Shown in pieces: positions 49,055 through 58,529 of a stretch of DNA of 64,000 nucleotides. Every line of letters starts with the position of its first letter. Position 1 is the stretch's first letter. Under the pieces are notes generated by a model. It was not told where the DNA came from, did no database searches, and was given only the letters and a program-made list of their open reading frames with translations. This DNA comes from Xenorhabdus bovienii SS-2004 (GTDB lineage Bacteria; Pseudomonadota; Gammaproteobacteria; Enterobacterales; Enterobacteriaceae): assembly GCF_000027225.1 (NCBI RefSeq), contig NC_013892.1:3410001-3474000 (forward strand), read 5' to 3'. The translations under genes were made by a program, and so were the position numbers.

Positions 49055-49473
49055 CGACACTTCCCCTTGCGGAATGTGGCATCCAGATTGTCTGTGAAAT
49101 CGACGAGCAATGGTCGTTTGTCGGCAATAAGAAAAACCAACGCTGGCTTTGGTATGCTTGGGAACCCCGCCTGAAGCGAATAGTGGCTCATGTTTTTGGC
49201 GATCGCAGTCGAAAAACGTTAGACAAGCTGCTTACCCTCTTATCTTCCTTTACTATTCGGTTTTACTGCACGGATGACTATGTTGTTTATGACCCACTTC
49301 CCGAGGAAGAGCACTTGACTGGAAAGGCGTTTACTCAGCGTATAGAGAGAACGAATTTAACGCATCGTACCCGAATCAAAAGGCTGAATAGAAAAACCAT
49401 TGGGTATTCAAAATCGGAAGAAATGCACGATAAAGTGATAGGAACCTTTATTGAACGTGAACATTATTTTTAA
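49030..49473 (+). CDS. insB: IS1-family InsB' (frameshifted part of the transposase)
   Basis: The -1 frame stays open from the slippery site. It carries the IS1 DDE core: CEIDEQWSFVGNKKNQRWLWYAWEP, a central YCTDDYVVYD, and YTQRIERTN-like FTQRIERTNLTHRTR ending MHDKVIGTFIEREHYF. It is made only as the InsAB' fusion; an internal ATG start (49183) would lose the first catalytic Asp. Confidence 0.9.
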   Translation, partial: KNLRPRNVTTLPLAECGIQIVCEIDEQWSFVGNKKNQRWLWYAWEPRLKRIVAHVFGDRSRKTLDKLLTLLSSFTIRFYCTDDYVVYDPLPEEEHLTGKAFTQRIERTNLTHRTRIKRLNRKTIGYSKSEEMHDKVIGTFIEREHYF

Positions 49474-49510
49474 TACCTAATCTAATCATTTAATACATGA
49501 CCTACGAACG

Positions 49511-49925
49511 GTACTTTACATACCTGAAAGTATTCTACCCGCTATACAAGTGCTTAACCGAGTAGTAGTACTTCCCTAGAAAGCCATTTTATTATGACAA
49601 TAAAAAGAAAAAATAAGGAATTTTCCGAAAATATTTTTTAAAACTTAATGAACTCTAAAAATATTAGAATTACATCAGTGAATTTATATTTTCAGTGAGA
49701 AAATACCTAGCATTACTATTGATAAATATAATCTTAAACGTATAATAAATTAAATTTCAAATAATTATTATAAATTATTAATAGCATACAATAAAAACTC
49801 CATTTAATATATTATTAATTAAATACCGAAAAATCGACCTATATTTATATTATTTATTGATAAGTAGAGCTTTAATTCCAGAGCAGAAAATATAAATAAA
49901 TTCCTAATGGATATAAAATAGTAAC
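49511..49925. other. AT-rich intergenic region
   Basis: About 415 bp of very AT-rich DNA between the IS1 element and the BON gene terminator. E. coli has ytjA in this area; no such frame is seen. Confidence 0.45.
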
Positions 49926-49954
49926 AAAAAAAAGAGTGGCCTATTGGCAGCCAC
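49926..49954 (-). terminator. BON gene terminator
   Basis: On the minus strand GTGGC (complement of 49950-49954) pairs with GCCAC (complement of 49936-49940), followed by a run of T (complement of 49926-49933). Confidence 0.7.
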
Positions 49955-49971
49955 CCATTCAATTATTAAGA

Positions 49972-50340
49972 TTATTTTTTAACCTTTAATGTGCTTTTCA
50001 CTGACTTGACACCATGTACTTTATGAACAATTTTGGCTACTTGTTTAGCCTGATATGTGTTTTTGACAAAACCTGAAAGGTAAACAACACCTTTTTCTGT
50101 CTTCACTGAAATATCATTGCTATCTAATCCTTTAGTTTTCAGTAAATCCGCTTTTACTTGCGCAGTAATACTACTATCGTTCACATAAGCGTCTGCGTGT
50201 TTCAAAGAATTGTCAATTTTTTGGCCTGCACTTTCCAATGTGTTAGTTGGAAATGTTACTGCAGCTAGTGCGCTACTACTTATCAGCACTGAACCTAAAA
50301 CAATAGCCAGTAGTGAATGTGTAAACTTTATGTGTTTCAT
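49972..50340 (-). CDS. Periplasmic BON-domain protein (OsmY-like)
   Basis: A 122-aa protein with a signal peptide (MKHIKFTHSLLAIVLGSVLISSSALAA) and one BON domain (SSITAQVKADLLKTKGLDSNDISVKTEKGVVYLSGFV...HGVKSVKSTLKV). E. coli OsmY, at the same place in gene order, has two BON domains and about 201 residues, so this is a short version or a paralogue. BON domains bind phospholipid surfaces. The ATG at 50340 follows GGAAGGTG; an earlier in-frame start adds six residues. Confidence 0.82.
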   Translation of the reverse strand: MKHIKFTHSLLAIVLGSVLISSSALAAVTFPTNTLESAGQKIDNSLKHADAYVNDSSITAQVKADLLKTKGLDSNDISVKTEKGVVYLSGFVKNTYQAKQVAKIVHKVHGVKSVKSTLKVKK

Positions 50341-50504
50341 CCTATCACCTTCCGTCATGTTATATGGGTAAGAACAGCAGCAGAATAATATATCAGCCTA
50401 TGATATAAATGAAGTAGGATTTACAATAAATCACGAATTTTTTCACTAAAACAGATAATTATTCTTTATATAGAAAAAATACAGAAAGAGATTACAAACT
50501 GATA

Positions 50505-50527
50505 AGGGTCAACGATTTGTTGACCCT
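50505..50527 (-). terminator. Hairpin after prfC
   Basis: AGGGTCAAC (50505-50513) and GTTGACCCT (50519-50527) form a perfect 9-bp stem 16 bp after the prfC stop. The T run is weak. Confidence 0.55.
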
Positions 50528-50542
50528 ATGCTATAAAAAGAA

Positions 50543-52132
50543 TTAGTGTTCGCGGGTTTTACGGAAAGAAATTTCTGGATAACGTTCGCTGGTTAGATTT
50601 AAATTAACCATTGTTGGTGCAATATAAGTTAAGTTATCACCACCATCGAGTGCCAAGTTCAATTCATTCTTGCGCTTGAACTCTTCCACTTTCTTCGCAT
50701 CGTTGCACTCTACCCAGCGAGCGGTGGAAACATTGACGGATTCATACAATGCTTCAACGTTATATTCGCTTTTCAAACGGGCAACAACGACGTCAAACTG
50801 AAGCACACCCACCGCCCCAACGATCAGATCGTTATTAGCCAGAGGACGAAATACCTGTACTGCCCCCTCTTCCGATAACTGAACCAGACCTTTCAGCAAT
50901 TGTTTTTGTTTCAGGGGGTCACGCAGCCGGATACGACGGAACAATTCTGGCGCAAAGTTAGGAATACCGGTAAATTTCAGTTCTTCTCCCTGAGTAAAGG
51001 TATCACCAATCTGGATCGTGCCATGATTATGTAAGCCGATAATATCCCCCGCATAAGCATGATCGATATGAGAGCGATCTCCTGCCATGAAGGTCAGTGC
51101 ATCTGAAATGACAACGTCTTTCTTGATGCGGACTTGACGCAGTTTCATACCCTTTTCATATTTACCGGAAACAACACGCAGAAATGCCACGCGGTCACGG
51201 TGTTTCGGATCCATGTTAGCCTGAATTTTGAAAACAAAACCCGTGAATTTTTCTTCCTCTGCTGTCACTTCACGCGCATCAGTCAGACGAGACATTGGCA
51301 TTGGCGCCCATTTGACAAGGCCATCCAGCATATGGTCAACGCCGAAGTTACCCAGCGCTGTACCGAAAAACACCGGTGTTAGCTCACCCTGTAAAAAGGC
51401 TTCCTGATCAAACTCATGTGATGCCCCTTTGACCAGTTCCAGCTCTTCACGTAATTGATCCGCCAATTCTTCCCCAACAGCCGCATCCAGCTCAGGGTTA
51501 TTCAATCCTTTAATGGCACGGACTTCCTGAATGGTATGCCCTTGACCGGATTGATACAGGTAAATTTCATCAAGGTAAAGATGATAAACCCCCTTGAAGG
51601 ATTTACCACAGCCGATTGGCCATGTAATCGGGCTACAGGCGATTTTCAACTCATTTTCCACTTCATCCATCACTTCCATCGGATCACGGATATCGCGGTC
51701 GAGTTTATTCATGAATGTCAGGATTGGAGTGTCACGCAGACGGGTGACTTCCATCAGCTTACGGGTACGATCCTCAACACCTTTTGCGGCATCAATGACC
51801 ATCAGACAGCAGTCAACCGCCGTCAGAGTACGGTAAGTATCTTCGGAGAAGTCTTCGTGTCCCGGAGTATCCAGTAAGTTAACCAGACAATCATCATAAG
51901 GAAACTGCATCACAGAAGTGGTAATGGAGATACCACGCTGTTTTTCCATCTCCATCCAGTCTGATTTAGCGTGCTGGTTAGAGCCGCGGCCTTTTACCGT
52001 CCCCGCTTTCTGGATCGCCTGTCCGAACAGTAACACTTTTTCAGTAATGGTAGTTTTCCCCGCATCGGGGTGAGAAATTATTGCAAAGGTTCGCCGTTTC
52101 GCGACTTCCTGCTGGAATGGAAAATTTGACAT
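50543..52132 (-). CDS. prfC: Peptide chain release factor 3
   Basis: RF3 GTPase, 529 aa, which recycles RF1/RF2 from terminated ribosomes. GTPase motifs are HPDAGKTT (G1), RGISITTS (G2), [14 protein letters not shown] (G3) and NKLDRD (G4). The RF3-specific domains 2 and 3 are intact to the C-terminal FRKTREH. The ATG at 52132 was used; an in-frame TTG is just upstream. E. coli has yjjG between rimI and prfC; it is missing here. Confidence 0.97.
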   Translation of the reverse strand: MSNFPFQQEVAKRRTFAIISHPDAGKTTITEKVLLFGQAIQKAGTVKGRGSNQHAKSDWMEMEKQRGISITTSVMQFPYDDCLVNLLDTPGHEDFSEDTYRTLTAVDCCLMVIDAAKGVEDRTRKLMEVTRLRDTPILTFMNKLDRDIRDPMEVMDEVENELKIACSPITWPIGCGKSFKGVYHLYLDEIYLYQSGQGHTIQEVRAIKGLNNPELDAAVGEELADQLREELELVKGASHEFDQEAFLQGELTPVFFGTALGNFGVDHMLDGLVKWAPMPMSRLTDAREVTAEEEKFTGFVFKIQANMDPKHRDRVAFLRVVSGKYEKGMKLRQVRIKKDVVISDALTFMAGDRSHIDHAYAGDIIGLHNHGTIQIGDTFTQGEELKFTGIPNFAPELFRRIRLRDPLKQKQLLKGLVQLSEEGAVQVFRPLANNDLIVGAVGVLQFDVVVARLKSEYNVEALYESVNVSTARWVECNDAKKVEEFKRKNELNLALDGGDNLTYIAPTMVNLNLTSERYPEISFRKTREH

Positions 52133-52263
52133 CAATTAGGATCTTCTAGTCTATACGCGGATTGATACCATTAGGGAAGCGCCCCGAACGACCCTTCACC
52201 TGCAAATCCGTCATGTTAATCGTGATTGGGGCTTATTTTCGCCGAACTTGGATTTATAAACAA

Positions 52264-52416
52264 TCAATGATTGTCTGGCTGAGTACTATCATATTTTTCA
52301 CTCATGGCGTGGCGAACTCGTTCAACGACTTCAGGAGTGACAGACTCCTCGGCCAGACAGGAAAAGTCGTATATTTTCTGACAACACAAAGCAAACAATG
52401 AATCAGATAAGTTCAT
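52264..52416 (-). CDS. Possible 50-aa protein downstream of rimI
   Basis: A frame of 50 codons starting MNLSDSLFALCCQKIYDF and ending QPDNH, 3 bp after the rimI stop. The second half (EEVSVTPEVV-like, ERVRHAMSEKY) looks like a helix with normal residue use. No good ribosome site precedes it, but coupling to rimI is possible. I recognise no family. Confidence 0.35.
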   Translation of the reverse strand: MNLSDSLFALCCQKIYDFSCLAEESVTPEVVERVRHAMSEKYDSTQPDNH

Positions 52417-52419
52417 AAA

Positions 52420-52869
52420 TCAACCAGAAAACAGGGGCAAAGCCATAATAATGGCATCTTCCTTTCCCGTCGCCGTTGGGTAATAATTCTTACGGATAGA
52501 AACTTCGTTGAAACCCAGATCTTCATACAAACCAATCGCTGATGCATTTGAACTTCGTACTTCAAGCCATAGCGTATTAATCTGCTTTTCCGGCAGCACA
52601 TTGATCAGGTGAGTCAGCAACGCTCTTCCATACCCCTGCGATTGATGCTCAGGGTGGATGACGATATTAAATAACGTGGCCTCATCCACAACACACTGTA
52701 TGATTGCGAAGCCGATAATCTGGTCATTCAGCGTGATTTTATAATTCAGATAACGCTCTCCCTGGTTGGAGTAAAAGGTTTTTTCACTCCACGGGAATGC
52801 ATGACTGAACTGTTCTATTTGAAATGCTGCGGGAAGATCAGTGGGAATTAATAGAGAAATATTCTTCAT
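52420..52869 (-). CDS. rimI: Ribosomal protein S18 alanine N-acetyltransferase
   Basis: GNAT acetyltransferase, 149 aa (E. coli 148). The start MKNISLLIPTDLPAAFQIEQ matches E. coli RimI. The acetyl-CoA loop is EHQSQGYGRALL, and the C-terminal part has ASAIGLYEDLGFNEVSIRKNYYPT. It acetylates the N-terminal Ala of S18. Its start lies inside the holD 3' end (32-bp overlap), so translation is probably coupled. A longer in-frame start is not supported. Confidence 0.96.
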   Translation of the reverse strand: MKNISLLIPTDLPAAFQIEQFSHAFPWSEKTFYSNQGERYLNYKITLNDQIIGFAIIQCVVDEATLFNIVIHPEHQSQGYGRALLTHLINVLPEKQINTLWLEVRSSNASAIGLYEDLGFNEVSIRKNYYPTATGKEDAIIMALPLFSG

Positions 52870-53248
52870 AATGGTAAATTTGTTGCCAAAAAGAGCGTTT
52901 TGCATTCCCGTCAAGGGATAAGTCATTTAATGCTGGGCTTCTCAAAGAAATCCCTTGTGTTGATAAGGTAATATCAACCCCCAACAGCCAGCATGGACAA
53001 TGGATTGATTCCGAAAGCAGCTCAACATCTTTTGTCGTGATGCAATAAACCGATGAGACATCAATCCTCATGGCTGTAAAAATATCAGCAAACAATGAAT
53101 GACTTAAATCAATATGATCATGGGTAATGATCAACAGACGAGTTGAGTCAGGGATGAGGACAGACAATTCACCCTGCAAGGCCTTCGGGCTGCGCACAAC
53201 CCACTGGGTGATCCCCAATTGGGCGAGTAATCTGTCACGCTTCGTCAT
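52838..53248 (-). CDS. holD: DNA polymerase III psi subunit
   Basis: HolD, 136 aa. Psi joins the clamp loader to chi (HolC) and so to SSB. The N-terminus MTKRDRLLAQLGITQWVVRSPKALQGE and KRSFWQQIYHYE at the end are typical. It is the first gene of holD-rimI and divergent from rsmC, as in E. coli. Confidence 0.93.
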   Translation of the reverse strand: MTKRDRLLAQLGITQWVVRSPKALQGELSVLIPDSTRLLIITHDHIDLSHSLFADIFTAMRIDVSSVYCITTKDVELLSESIHCPCWLLGVDITLSTQGISLRSPALNDLSLDGNAKRSFWQQIYHYEEYFSINSH

Positions 53249-53389
53249 CGTGTTTTATTCCATCTGCCATAAAAAATAACAGGTAATATACTATCAGAGG
53301 GCTTATCTCTGCGCCAATCAGCATGGCATCACAATTTTGCCCCCCGATGTTTATACTTGGATAAAGATTTATAAGGAGCTTATACATAG

Positions 53390-54403
53390 ATGTCAGTATT
53401 AACCCCGGCCAGCGAAGTTATCCTGCGCCATCATGAACAGTTTCTCACTCGTCACCTGCTAATTGCCGGTGATATTCAAGACAATCTGGCAACGGAAATC
53501 GAAGCCGGAAGTGTGCGAGTACATACTAACCAATATCACCACTGGCAATCCCTGATCCGTCAACTGGGTGACAATGCCTCCTTTGGCCTCGTCGCGGACA
53601 GCACATTTGTCAAAGGCTGTGATACATTGATTTATTACTGGCCAAAAAGCAAACATGAAGCGCGCTTCCAGTTACGCAGCCTGTTTTCCATTCTGCCGCC
53701 CGGAACCGGTGTTTTTGTGGTCGGAGAGAATCGCAGTGGTGTACGCAGTGTTGATAAATTAATGGAAGGCATTGTGACTTTCCAGAAAGTGGACACTGCC
53801 CGCCGTTGTAGCCTCTTTTATGGCCAACTGGAAAATCAGGTTCAATTTGATCAAAATAATTGGTGGAACAGCTATCCAGTGGGTGATGTCATCGTCAACA
53901 CACTGCCTGGCGTATTCAGTCAAGATGATCTAGATGTCGGCAGTCGTTTGTTGCTTTCTACTTTTGATGGCCCTGTTTCTGGTAGTCTGCTGGATATCGC
54001 TTGTGGAGCAGGCGTATTGGCAGCGGTTCTGGGCAAGAAAAACCCTGAATTGACACTGACACTGAGTGATGTCAATGCCGCAGCCACAATATCCAGCAAG
54101 GCCACACTGAAAGCCAATAAACTGGAAGGCAATGTTATCACCAGCAATGTGTATTCCGCCATTGAGGAAAAATTCGACTGGATCATTTCCAATCCCCCAT
54201 TCCACGATGGTTTAAAAACCAATTTAGCCGCGGCTGACGACCTGATCCGCATGGCGCCAAACTATCTGAAATCTGGCGGTAAATTGCGGATCGTAGCGAA
54301 CGCTTTCCTACCTTATCCCGCTCTGCTGGATAGTACCTTTGGTAACCATAAGCTTATCGCGCAGACAGGTAAATTCAAGGTCTACCAAGCAACCAAAAGG
54401 TAA
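53390..54403 (+). CDS. rsmC: 16S rRNA m2G1207 methyltransferase
   Basis: RsmC, 337 aa, with two Rossmann-like halves. The C-terminal half binds SAM ([18 protein letters not shown]) and has the catalytic motif SNPPFHDG, typical of guanine N2-methylation. The N-terminal half is degenerate and binds RNA. AAGGAG precedes the ATG. It methylates G1207 of 16S rRNA in the 30S subunit. Confidence 0.96.
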   Translation: MSVLTPASEVILRHHEQFLTRHLLIAGDIQDNLATEIEAGSVRVHTNQYHHWQSLIRQLGDNASFGLVADSTFVKGCDTLIYYWPKSKHEARFQLRSLFSILPPGTGVFVVGENRSGVRSVDKLMEGIVTFQKVDTARRCSLFYGQLENQVQFDQNNWWNSYPVGDVIVNTLPGVFSQDDLDVGSRLLLSTFDGPVSGSLLDIACGAGVLAAVLGKKNPELTLTLSDVNAAATISSKATLKANKLEGNVITSNVYSAIEEKFDWIISNPPFHDGLKTNLAAADDLIRMAPNYLKSGGKLRIVANAFLPYPALLDSTFGNHKLIAQTGKFKVYQATKR

Positions 54404-54418
54404 TAAGCAAGCCGTTTC

Positions 54419-54452
54419 TTGCCTGCTCAGTTTTAACGGGCAGGCAATTCTT
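54419..54452 (+). terminator. rsmC terminator
   Basis: TTGCCTGC (54419-54426) pairs with GCAGGCAA (54440-54447), followed by TTCTTG. Confidence 0.65.
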
Positions 54453-54525
54453 GTGTATCTGCCTCACCCATAACACCAGTGTGCCGTTTTTTGCACCATT
54501 CATGCTCTTTCTCAATAAATAATGA

Positions 54526-54553
54526 TTGACGTTAGCCGTAAAATCTCTAGAAT
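54526..54553 (+). promoter_or_regulatory. tRNA-Leu promoter
   Basis: TTGACG (54526-54531), a 16-bp spacer and TAGAAT (54548-54553), followed by the GC-rich discriminator GCGCC. This is a typical stringently controlled stable-RNA promoter, 42 bp before the first tRNA. Confidence 0.8.
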
Positions 54554-54594
54554 GCGCCTCCATGCTATCTGTTTGATTGATAGTGTCTGAATTT

Positions 54595-54681
54595 GCGAGG
54601 GTGGCGGAATTGGTAGACGCGCTAGCTTCAGGTGTTAGTGTTCTTACGGACGTGGGGGTTCAAGTCCCCCCCTTCGCACCA
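54595..54681 (+). tRNA. tRNA-Leu (anticodon CAG)
   Basis: 87 nt including an encoded CCA end. The acceptor stem starts GCGAGGG and ends CTTCGCACCA, the D-arm is GGAATTGGTAGACGC, the anticodon loop is CTTCAGGT (CAG), and the long class II variable arm is GTTCTTACGGAC. TTCAAGT forms the T loop. It is almost identical to the next tRNA and corresponds to E. coli leuV/P/Q. Confidence 0.97.
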
Positions 54682-54727
54682 AATCAGACAGTCGTCGGTT
54701 AAACAAATTAGATAAATGGCAGTACCT

Positions 54728-54814
54728 GCGAGGGTGGCGGAATTGGTAGACGCGCTAGCTTCAGGTGTTAGTGTCCGTACGGACGTGGGGGTTCAAGTCC
54801 CCCCCTTCGCACCA
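54728..54814 (+). tRNA. tRNA-Leu (anticodon CAG), second copy
   Basis: 87 nt, the same as the first copy except in the variable arm, here GTCCGTACGGAC. It lies 46 bp downstream and is surely part of the same transcript. Confidence 0.97.
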
Positions 54815-54896
54815 CTGTTAATATTTATCTGCTCCCTGTATTCATTTCTTTATTTCATCCCATTATCAGCCAATCTTTTTAAGAATTCACGCTATC

Positions 54897-55163
54897 TCAA
54901 AAATACTCCGCATAGCGCAAACCAGCAAATAAGCTGCACATCACAGCAATACCCGCAGGAATTAAGAGGAAATGGCGTGCATCGCGATGCAGCAGCAGCA
55001 CAAGAGTCGAAAGCATAGCACCCAGAATACTTATCTTAAATTGCTCGATCCCTGCCCCGGTTATTACCAGTATTGACGCCATCAGACTAAATAATAAACT
55101 CCCCCATAACCCGGTGATACTCTGCCAAAAAGCCAGTTTTAAACCCCGCTTTGCGCTGATCAT
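54897..55163 (-). CDS. Small membrane protein (DUF1435-like)
   Basis: An 88-aa hydrophobic protein with three likely membrane helices (LWGSLLFSLMASILVI; ISILGAMLSTLVLLL; FLLIPAGIAVMCSLFAGL) joined by HRDARHF. The layout and the LLLHRDARHFLLIP stretch recall enterobacterial DUF1435 proteins; this is an impression, not a proven match. The function is unknown. It lies just beyond the tRNA pair on the other strand. Confidence 0.6.
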   Translation of the reverse strand: MISAKRGLKLAFWQSITGLWGSLLFSLMASILVITGAGIEQFKISILGAMLSTLVLLLHRDARHFLLIPAGIAVMCSLFAGLRYAEYF

Positions 55164-55267
55164 AATAAACCGCCAATCAAATGATAATGATTCCCAATAT
55201 CATATATGATAGCGGCTTAATCACAAGCTGAAAATAAATCACGAAAATAAGCTGTAATAATACGTGA

Positions 55268-56764
55268 TTAATAACGAACCATAACCGATTTCAGTTCGGT
55301 GTAATGCTCAATAAATGCACTACCAAACTCCCGTCCAATGCCCGACGACTTCACGCCACCAAAAGGCAACGCTGGATCCAGAAACGTATGCATATTAATC
55401 CACAAAGTACCTACTTGAATCCGGGGGATCATACGCATCGCCTTACTGAGATCATTCGTCCATAAACTGGCAGACAGACCAAATGGCGTCGCGTTCATCA
55501 TGACAATTAACTCTTCTTCATCATCATAGCTGAGGAAAGTGCCTATCGGCCCGAAGGTTTCTTCTTGCATTAATGTGTCTTCAGCACTCTTGGCCCGGAT
55601 AATCGTTGGGGTGACAAAAAAACCTGCACCTTCCAGTGCATGACCACCATATACGATTTCACTGCCATCCTGACGCGCTTTATCAAACAGGGACAGGATT
55701 TTTTCGTAATGCTCTTTGTTTGCCAAAGGCCCCATTTCGGTTGATTCATCAAGAGGAGAGCCGATTTTCATCGCTGACAAACGTTCAGAAAGTAATTTTA
55801 AGACCGCATCCATGTGAACAGATGGGATATAGAAACGTTCCGCTGCCGCACAGATTTGCCCCTGATTCAAATAACCGGCTTCCAGCACACCCTCAACAAT
55901 CTTTTCAACTGACATATCAGACAGGAAAGCAGCAGCATTCTTGCCTCCGAGTTCCAGCGTCGCACGAGACAAGCCGTACTCTATCGCCGACTTACCGATA
56001 ATCGTGCCAGTCGGGACTGAGCCAGTAAAAGTGACTTTGGCACAATGGGGATGAGCGAGCAGGGCTGACCCAACTCTAGCGCCAGAACCATTGACAACAT
56101 TAATCACGCCATCAGGTATCCCGGCTTCTTTCGCCAATTCTGCCACACGAAGCATCGTCAAAGGGGTATACTCACTGGGCTTCAGTACTAAAGTACAGCC
56201 ACAGGCCAGTGCCGCTCCCAATTTCCAGATGGCAATCATAATGGAAAAATTCCACGGAATAATGCCAACCACCACGCCAATTGGCTCACGGCGGGTAAAG
56301 GCGGTGTATTTCTCCCCTTTGAGTGATGGCAATGAAACATTCAATGTCTCACCACTAATTTTGCTCGACCAACCAGCAAAATAACGCAGGTAATCAGCCG
56401 AAGCGCCCACATCTAACATTCGAGCAAGTTGGATTGGTTTACCTGAACACAAACTTTCCAGTTGGGCTAACTCTTCACCGTGTTTTTGCAATAAATCAGC
56501 CAGCCGGTTCAGGCACTTACCCCGCTCCATAGGCGATGTCTGTGCCCATGAACCATGAAAAGCCTTCGAGGCTGCTTCCATTGCCAAATTTATCTCAGCT
56601 TCCTCTCCTTGATTAACTTTAGCGATCATTTCATCAGAAGCGGGGTTAACAACAGAAAAGGTTCTGTTTCCCTGACCAGGAAGAGATAACCCATTGATAT
56701 AATTACCATGAGGACGTTGCAGAAAATCCGTAACGGGCTTTAGTAAGGTTATTTCACTCATCAT
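55268..56764 (-). CDS. Aldehyde dehydrogenase (FeaB/PuuC-like)
   Basis: NAD(P)-dependent aldehyde dehydrogenase, 498 aa. The active-site Glu is in LELGGKN and the catalytic Cys in NQGQICAAAER. The oxyanion Asn is in GIIPWNF, the NAD loop in FTGSVPTGTIIG, and EETFGPI and PFGGVKSSGIGREFG are present. It most resembles phenylacetaldehyde and gamma-aminobutyraldehyde dehydrogenases. In operon with a cupin and an amine-oxidase-type flavoenzyme, it probably oxidises the aldehyde the latter makes. AGAGAGGAAAC precedes the ATG. Confidence 0.9.
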   Translation of the reverse strand: MMSEITLLKPVTDFLQRPHGNYINGLSLPGQGNRTFSVVNPASDEMIAKVNQGEEAEINLAMEAASKAFHGSWAQTSPMERGKCLNRLADLLQKHGEELAQLESLCSGKPIQLARMLDVGASADYLRYFAGWSSKISGETLNVSLPSLKGEKYTAFTRREPIGVVVGIIPWNFSIMIAIWKLGAALACGCTLVLKPSEYTPLTMLRVAELAKEAGIPDGVINVVNGSGARVGSALLAHPHCAKVTFTGSVPTGTIIGKSAIEYGLSRATLELGGKNAAAFLSDMSVEKIVEGVLEAGYLNQGQICAAAERFYIPSVHMDAVLKLLSERLSAMKIGSPLDESTEMGPLANKEHYEKILSLFDKARQDGSEIVYGGHALEGAGFFVTPTIIRAKSAEDTLMQEETFGPIGTFLSYDDEEELIVMMNATPFGLSASLWTNDLSKAMRMIPRIQVGTLWINMHTFLDPALPFGGVKSSGIGREFGSAFIEHYTELKSVMVRY

Positions 56765-56789
56765 GTTTCCTCTCTGGTTAGCCCGATAT

Positions 56790-57158
56790 TTAAGCGTTCA
56801 CACAAGCCATGTAATGTTTAACAAAGCGTTCAGTGGTGATTTCCCACAAAATTTCAGTGCCTTTCGCCGCAAACCAAGAGTCGCCCTTATGGTATTCAAC
56901 CGTAGCCCCCGTTTTGACATTGGTCAGTTTCACCGAGCCTTCATGAACCGTCGCCATTTCATCAAAGGGATAAATCATTTTAAATTTACCCTTGGTGCAG
57001 GCAAAAATACCACAAGTCAGATTATCCGTAGGCTCTCCGTGGGTCATTGCACCACTTGCCTGGGGATCTCCCTCTAACACAATAGAACCAAGATGAGTAA
57101 CACTGCCAATTGGCATTAATTCAGGAAGTGCTTGATCTAACAATAATGGCTTTATCAT
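56790..57158 (-). CDS. Small cupin protein (cupin_3/DUF861)
   Basis: A 122-aa single-domain cupin. Its beta-barrel motifs read MIYPFDEMATVHEGSVKLTN and YHKGDSWFAAKGTEILWE. Members of this group accompany amine and ureide catabolic operons, but their reaction is mostly unknown. Some metal-binding His residues of classical cupins are replaced. It is the middle gene of a three-gene operon (69 bp after the flavoenzyme gene, 25 bp before the dehydrogenase gene). Confidence 0.8.
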   Translation of the reverse strand: MIKPLLLDQALPELMPIGSVTHLGSIVLEGDPQASGAMTHGEPTDNLTCGIFACTKGKFKMIYPFDEMATVHEGSVKLTNVKTGATVEYHKGDSWFAAKGTEILWEITTERFVKHYMACVNA

Positions 57159-57227
57159 GACTTTTACCTTTCAGAATTTATTATTCAAAAAAAGAAAAAA
57201 AGAAAAGACGTCAAAAAAGTGATCAAA

Positions 57228-58529
57228 CTAGCGACGGCCTTTCCAATACCCTGAGGCTTGGTGCCAGGTTTTACCGGCAGAAAGGAGCAGGTTCCTTAAT
57301 TTGTCTTTGCCCACAACATTGAGATGAGGAATCGAACTCATCAGTGAGTAACGTTCAGAGCCTTCACTCATCCCTTCTGCCAAGATTTTGCAGACAATGT
57401 GACTCGGCGTTACACCAAATCCTGAATAACCCTGTACATAAAACACATTATTATGTTCTGGCAGAGAACCAATTTGTGGGAATAAATTGACGCTACAAGA
57501 TAGTGGCCCGCCCCATGCCAATTCAATTTTCACATCTTTCAGGTAGGGGAAGACATCCAGCATACGTTTGCGGTTCCATGCTTTTAAATCAGAAGGGATA
57601 TACTCAAAATATTGTGTGGCACTGCCAAACAGCACTCGGTTCTCTTTGGTGACTCGATAGTAGTTGATGACCGGACTAATATCACTGTATGCCCCACGAA
57701 TCGGGCTGATCTTTTCAATCAGATCGTCTGACAGCTCTTCCGTCATTAGCTGGAAAGCGTAAGTATTGATCGTTTTTTTGTAGATAGTCGGTTCAAGACC
57801 ATTCAGGAAAGCATTGCACGCCCACAGTATCTTACTTGCCCGTACCGTCCCCATTGCTGTGCGAACTGTGACCCGTGGGCCATATTCCACATTCACCACC
57901 TGGCTATTTTCAAAAATTCTGACACCCTGCTCCGTTGCAGCCTTGGCTTCCCCCAGCAACAGATTGAGTGAATGAACATGTCCCCCACCCATATGCTTCA
58001 GCGCACAGGTATAAAGATCTGAACCAATGACTTTTTTAACATCAGCACCGGCATAAAGTTCAATCTCTTCATCGGGACACGCTGCCTGAAACTCTTTCAG
58101 CCAGCCCCGTAAAGTTTTCTCCTGCCGGGAGTTATATCCCAGATAACCGTAACCCTTACAAAAATCCGCCTTGATATCGTACTTAGCGATCCGGTCACGA
58201 ATAATTCCTGCACCCATGTTGCTAATTTTAAAAATAGCCTCTAAACCTTTCTCACCGACATGACGTTTAATCCTATCCAAATCATGGCCAATACCCGCCA
58301 TAACTTGACCGCCATTGCGCCCCGTTCCGCCATATCCCAACGTCCGACCTTCCAAAATAGCAATATTGGTGATGCCTTTTTCAGCCAGCTCCAGTGCCGT
58401 ATTCACACCGGAAAACCCGCCACCAATGATAACAACATCAACATCCAAGTCTTCTGTCAGTGTGGGAAAGCGAAGATCATATTTTTTGGTTGCAGCATAG
58501 TATGTTAATGAATCAAGATTATTATTCAT
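57228..58529 (-). CDS. FAD-dependent amine oxidoreductase (PuuB/OrdL-like)
   Basis: A DAO-family flavoenzyme, 433 aa. The FAD loop DVVIIGGGFSGVNTALELAEKG lies at residues 30-51, TGRNGGQVMAG follows, and the C-terminal FAD segment is YVQGYSGFGVTPSHI. It resembles gamma-glutamylputrescine oxidase, which releases an aldehyde and H2O2. No puuA ligase or puuD hydrolase is nearby, so the substrate is uncertain. The ATG at 58529 (MNNNLDSLTYYAATKKYD) has ACGGGG at 8 bp; the frame is open for 33 codons upstream. It is the first gene of the operon. Confidence 0.86.
   Translation of the reverse strand: MNNNLDSLTYYAATKKYDLRFPTLTEDLDVDVVIIGGGFSGVNTALELAEKGITNIAILEGRTLGYGGTGRNGGQVMAGIGHDLDRIKRHVGEKGLEAIFKISNMGAGIIRDRIAKYDIKADFCKGYGYLGYNSRQEKTLRGWLKEFQAACPDEEIELYAGADVKKVIGSDLYTCALKHMGGGHVHSLNLLLGEAKAATEQGVRIFENSQVVNVEYGPRVTVRTAMGTVRASKILWACNAFLNGLEPTIYKKTINTYAFQLMTEELSDDLIEKISPIRGAYSDISPVINYYRVTKENRVLFGSATQYFEYIPSDLKAWNRKRMLDVFPYLKDVKIELAWGGPLSCSVNLFPQIGSLPEHNNVFYVQGYSGFGVTPSHIVCKILAEGMSEGSERYSLMSSIPHLNVVGKDKLRNLLLSAGKTWHQASGYWKGRR

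Larger units (their letters stand above)
48721..49502 (+). mobile_element. Complete IS1-family element with 8-bp target duplication
   Basis: A 782-bp element. The terminal repeats begin GGTCATGTATTAAATG at 48721 and, reversed, at 49502; they match over about 21 bp with one difference. The flanks carry the direct repeat TACGAACG (48713-48720 and 49503-49510), as expected for IS1 insertion. It carries insA and an insB' frame joined by a -1 frameshift. No inactivating mutation is visible, so it is probably active or recently so. Confidence 0.95.

Noticed and set aside
52162..52401. A 79-codon plus-strand frame between prfC and rimI
   Set aside because: No family resemblance and no ribosome site; the minus-strand 50-codon frame in the same place has better position and composition.
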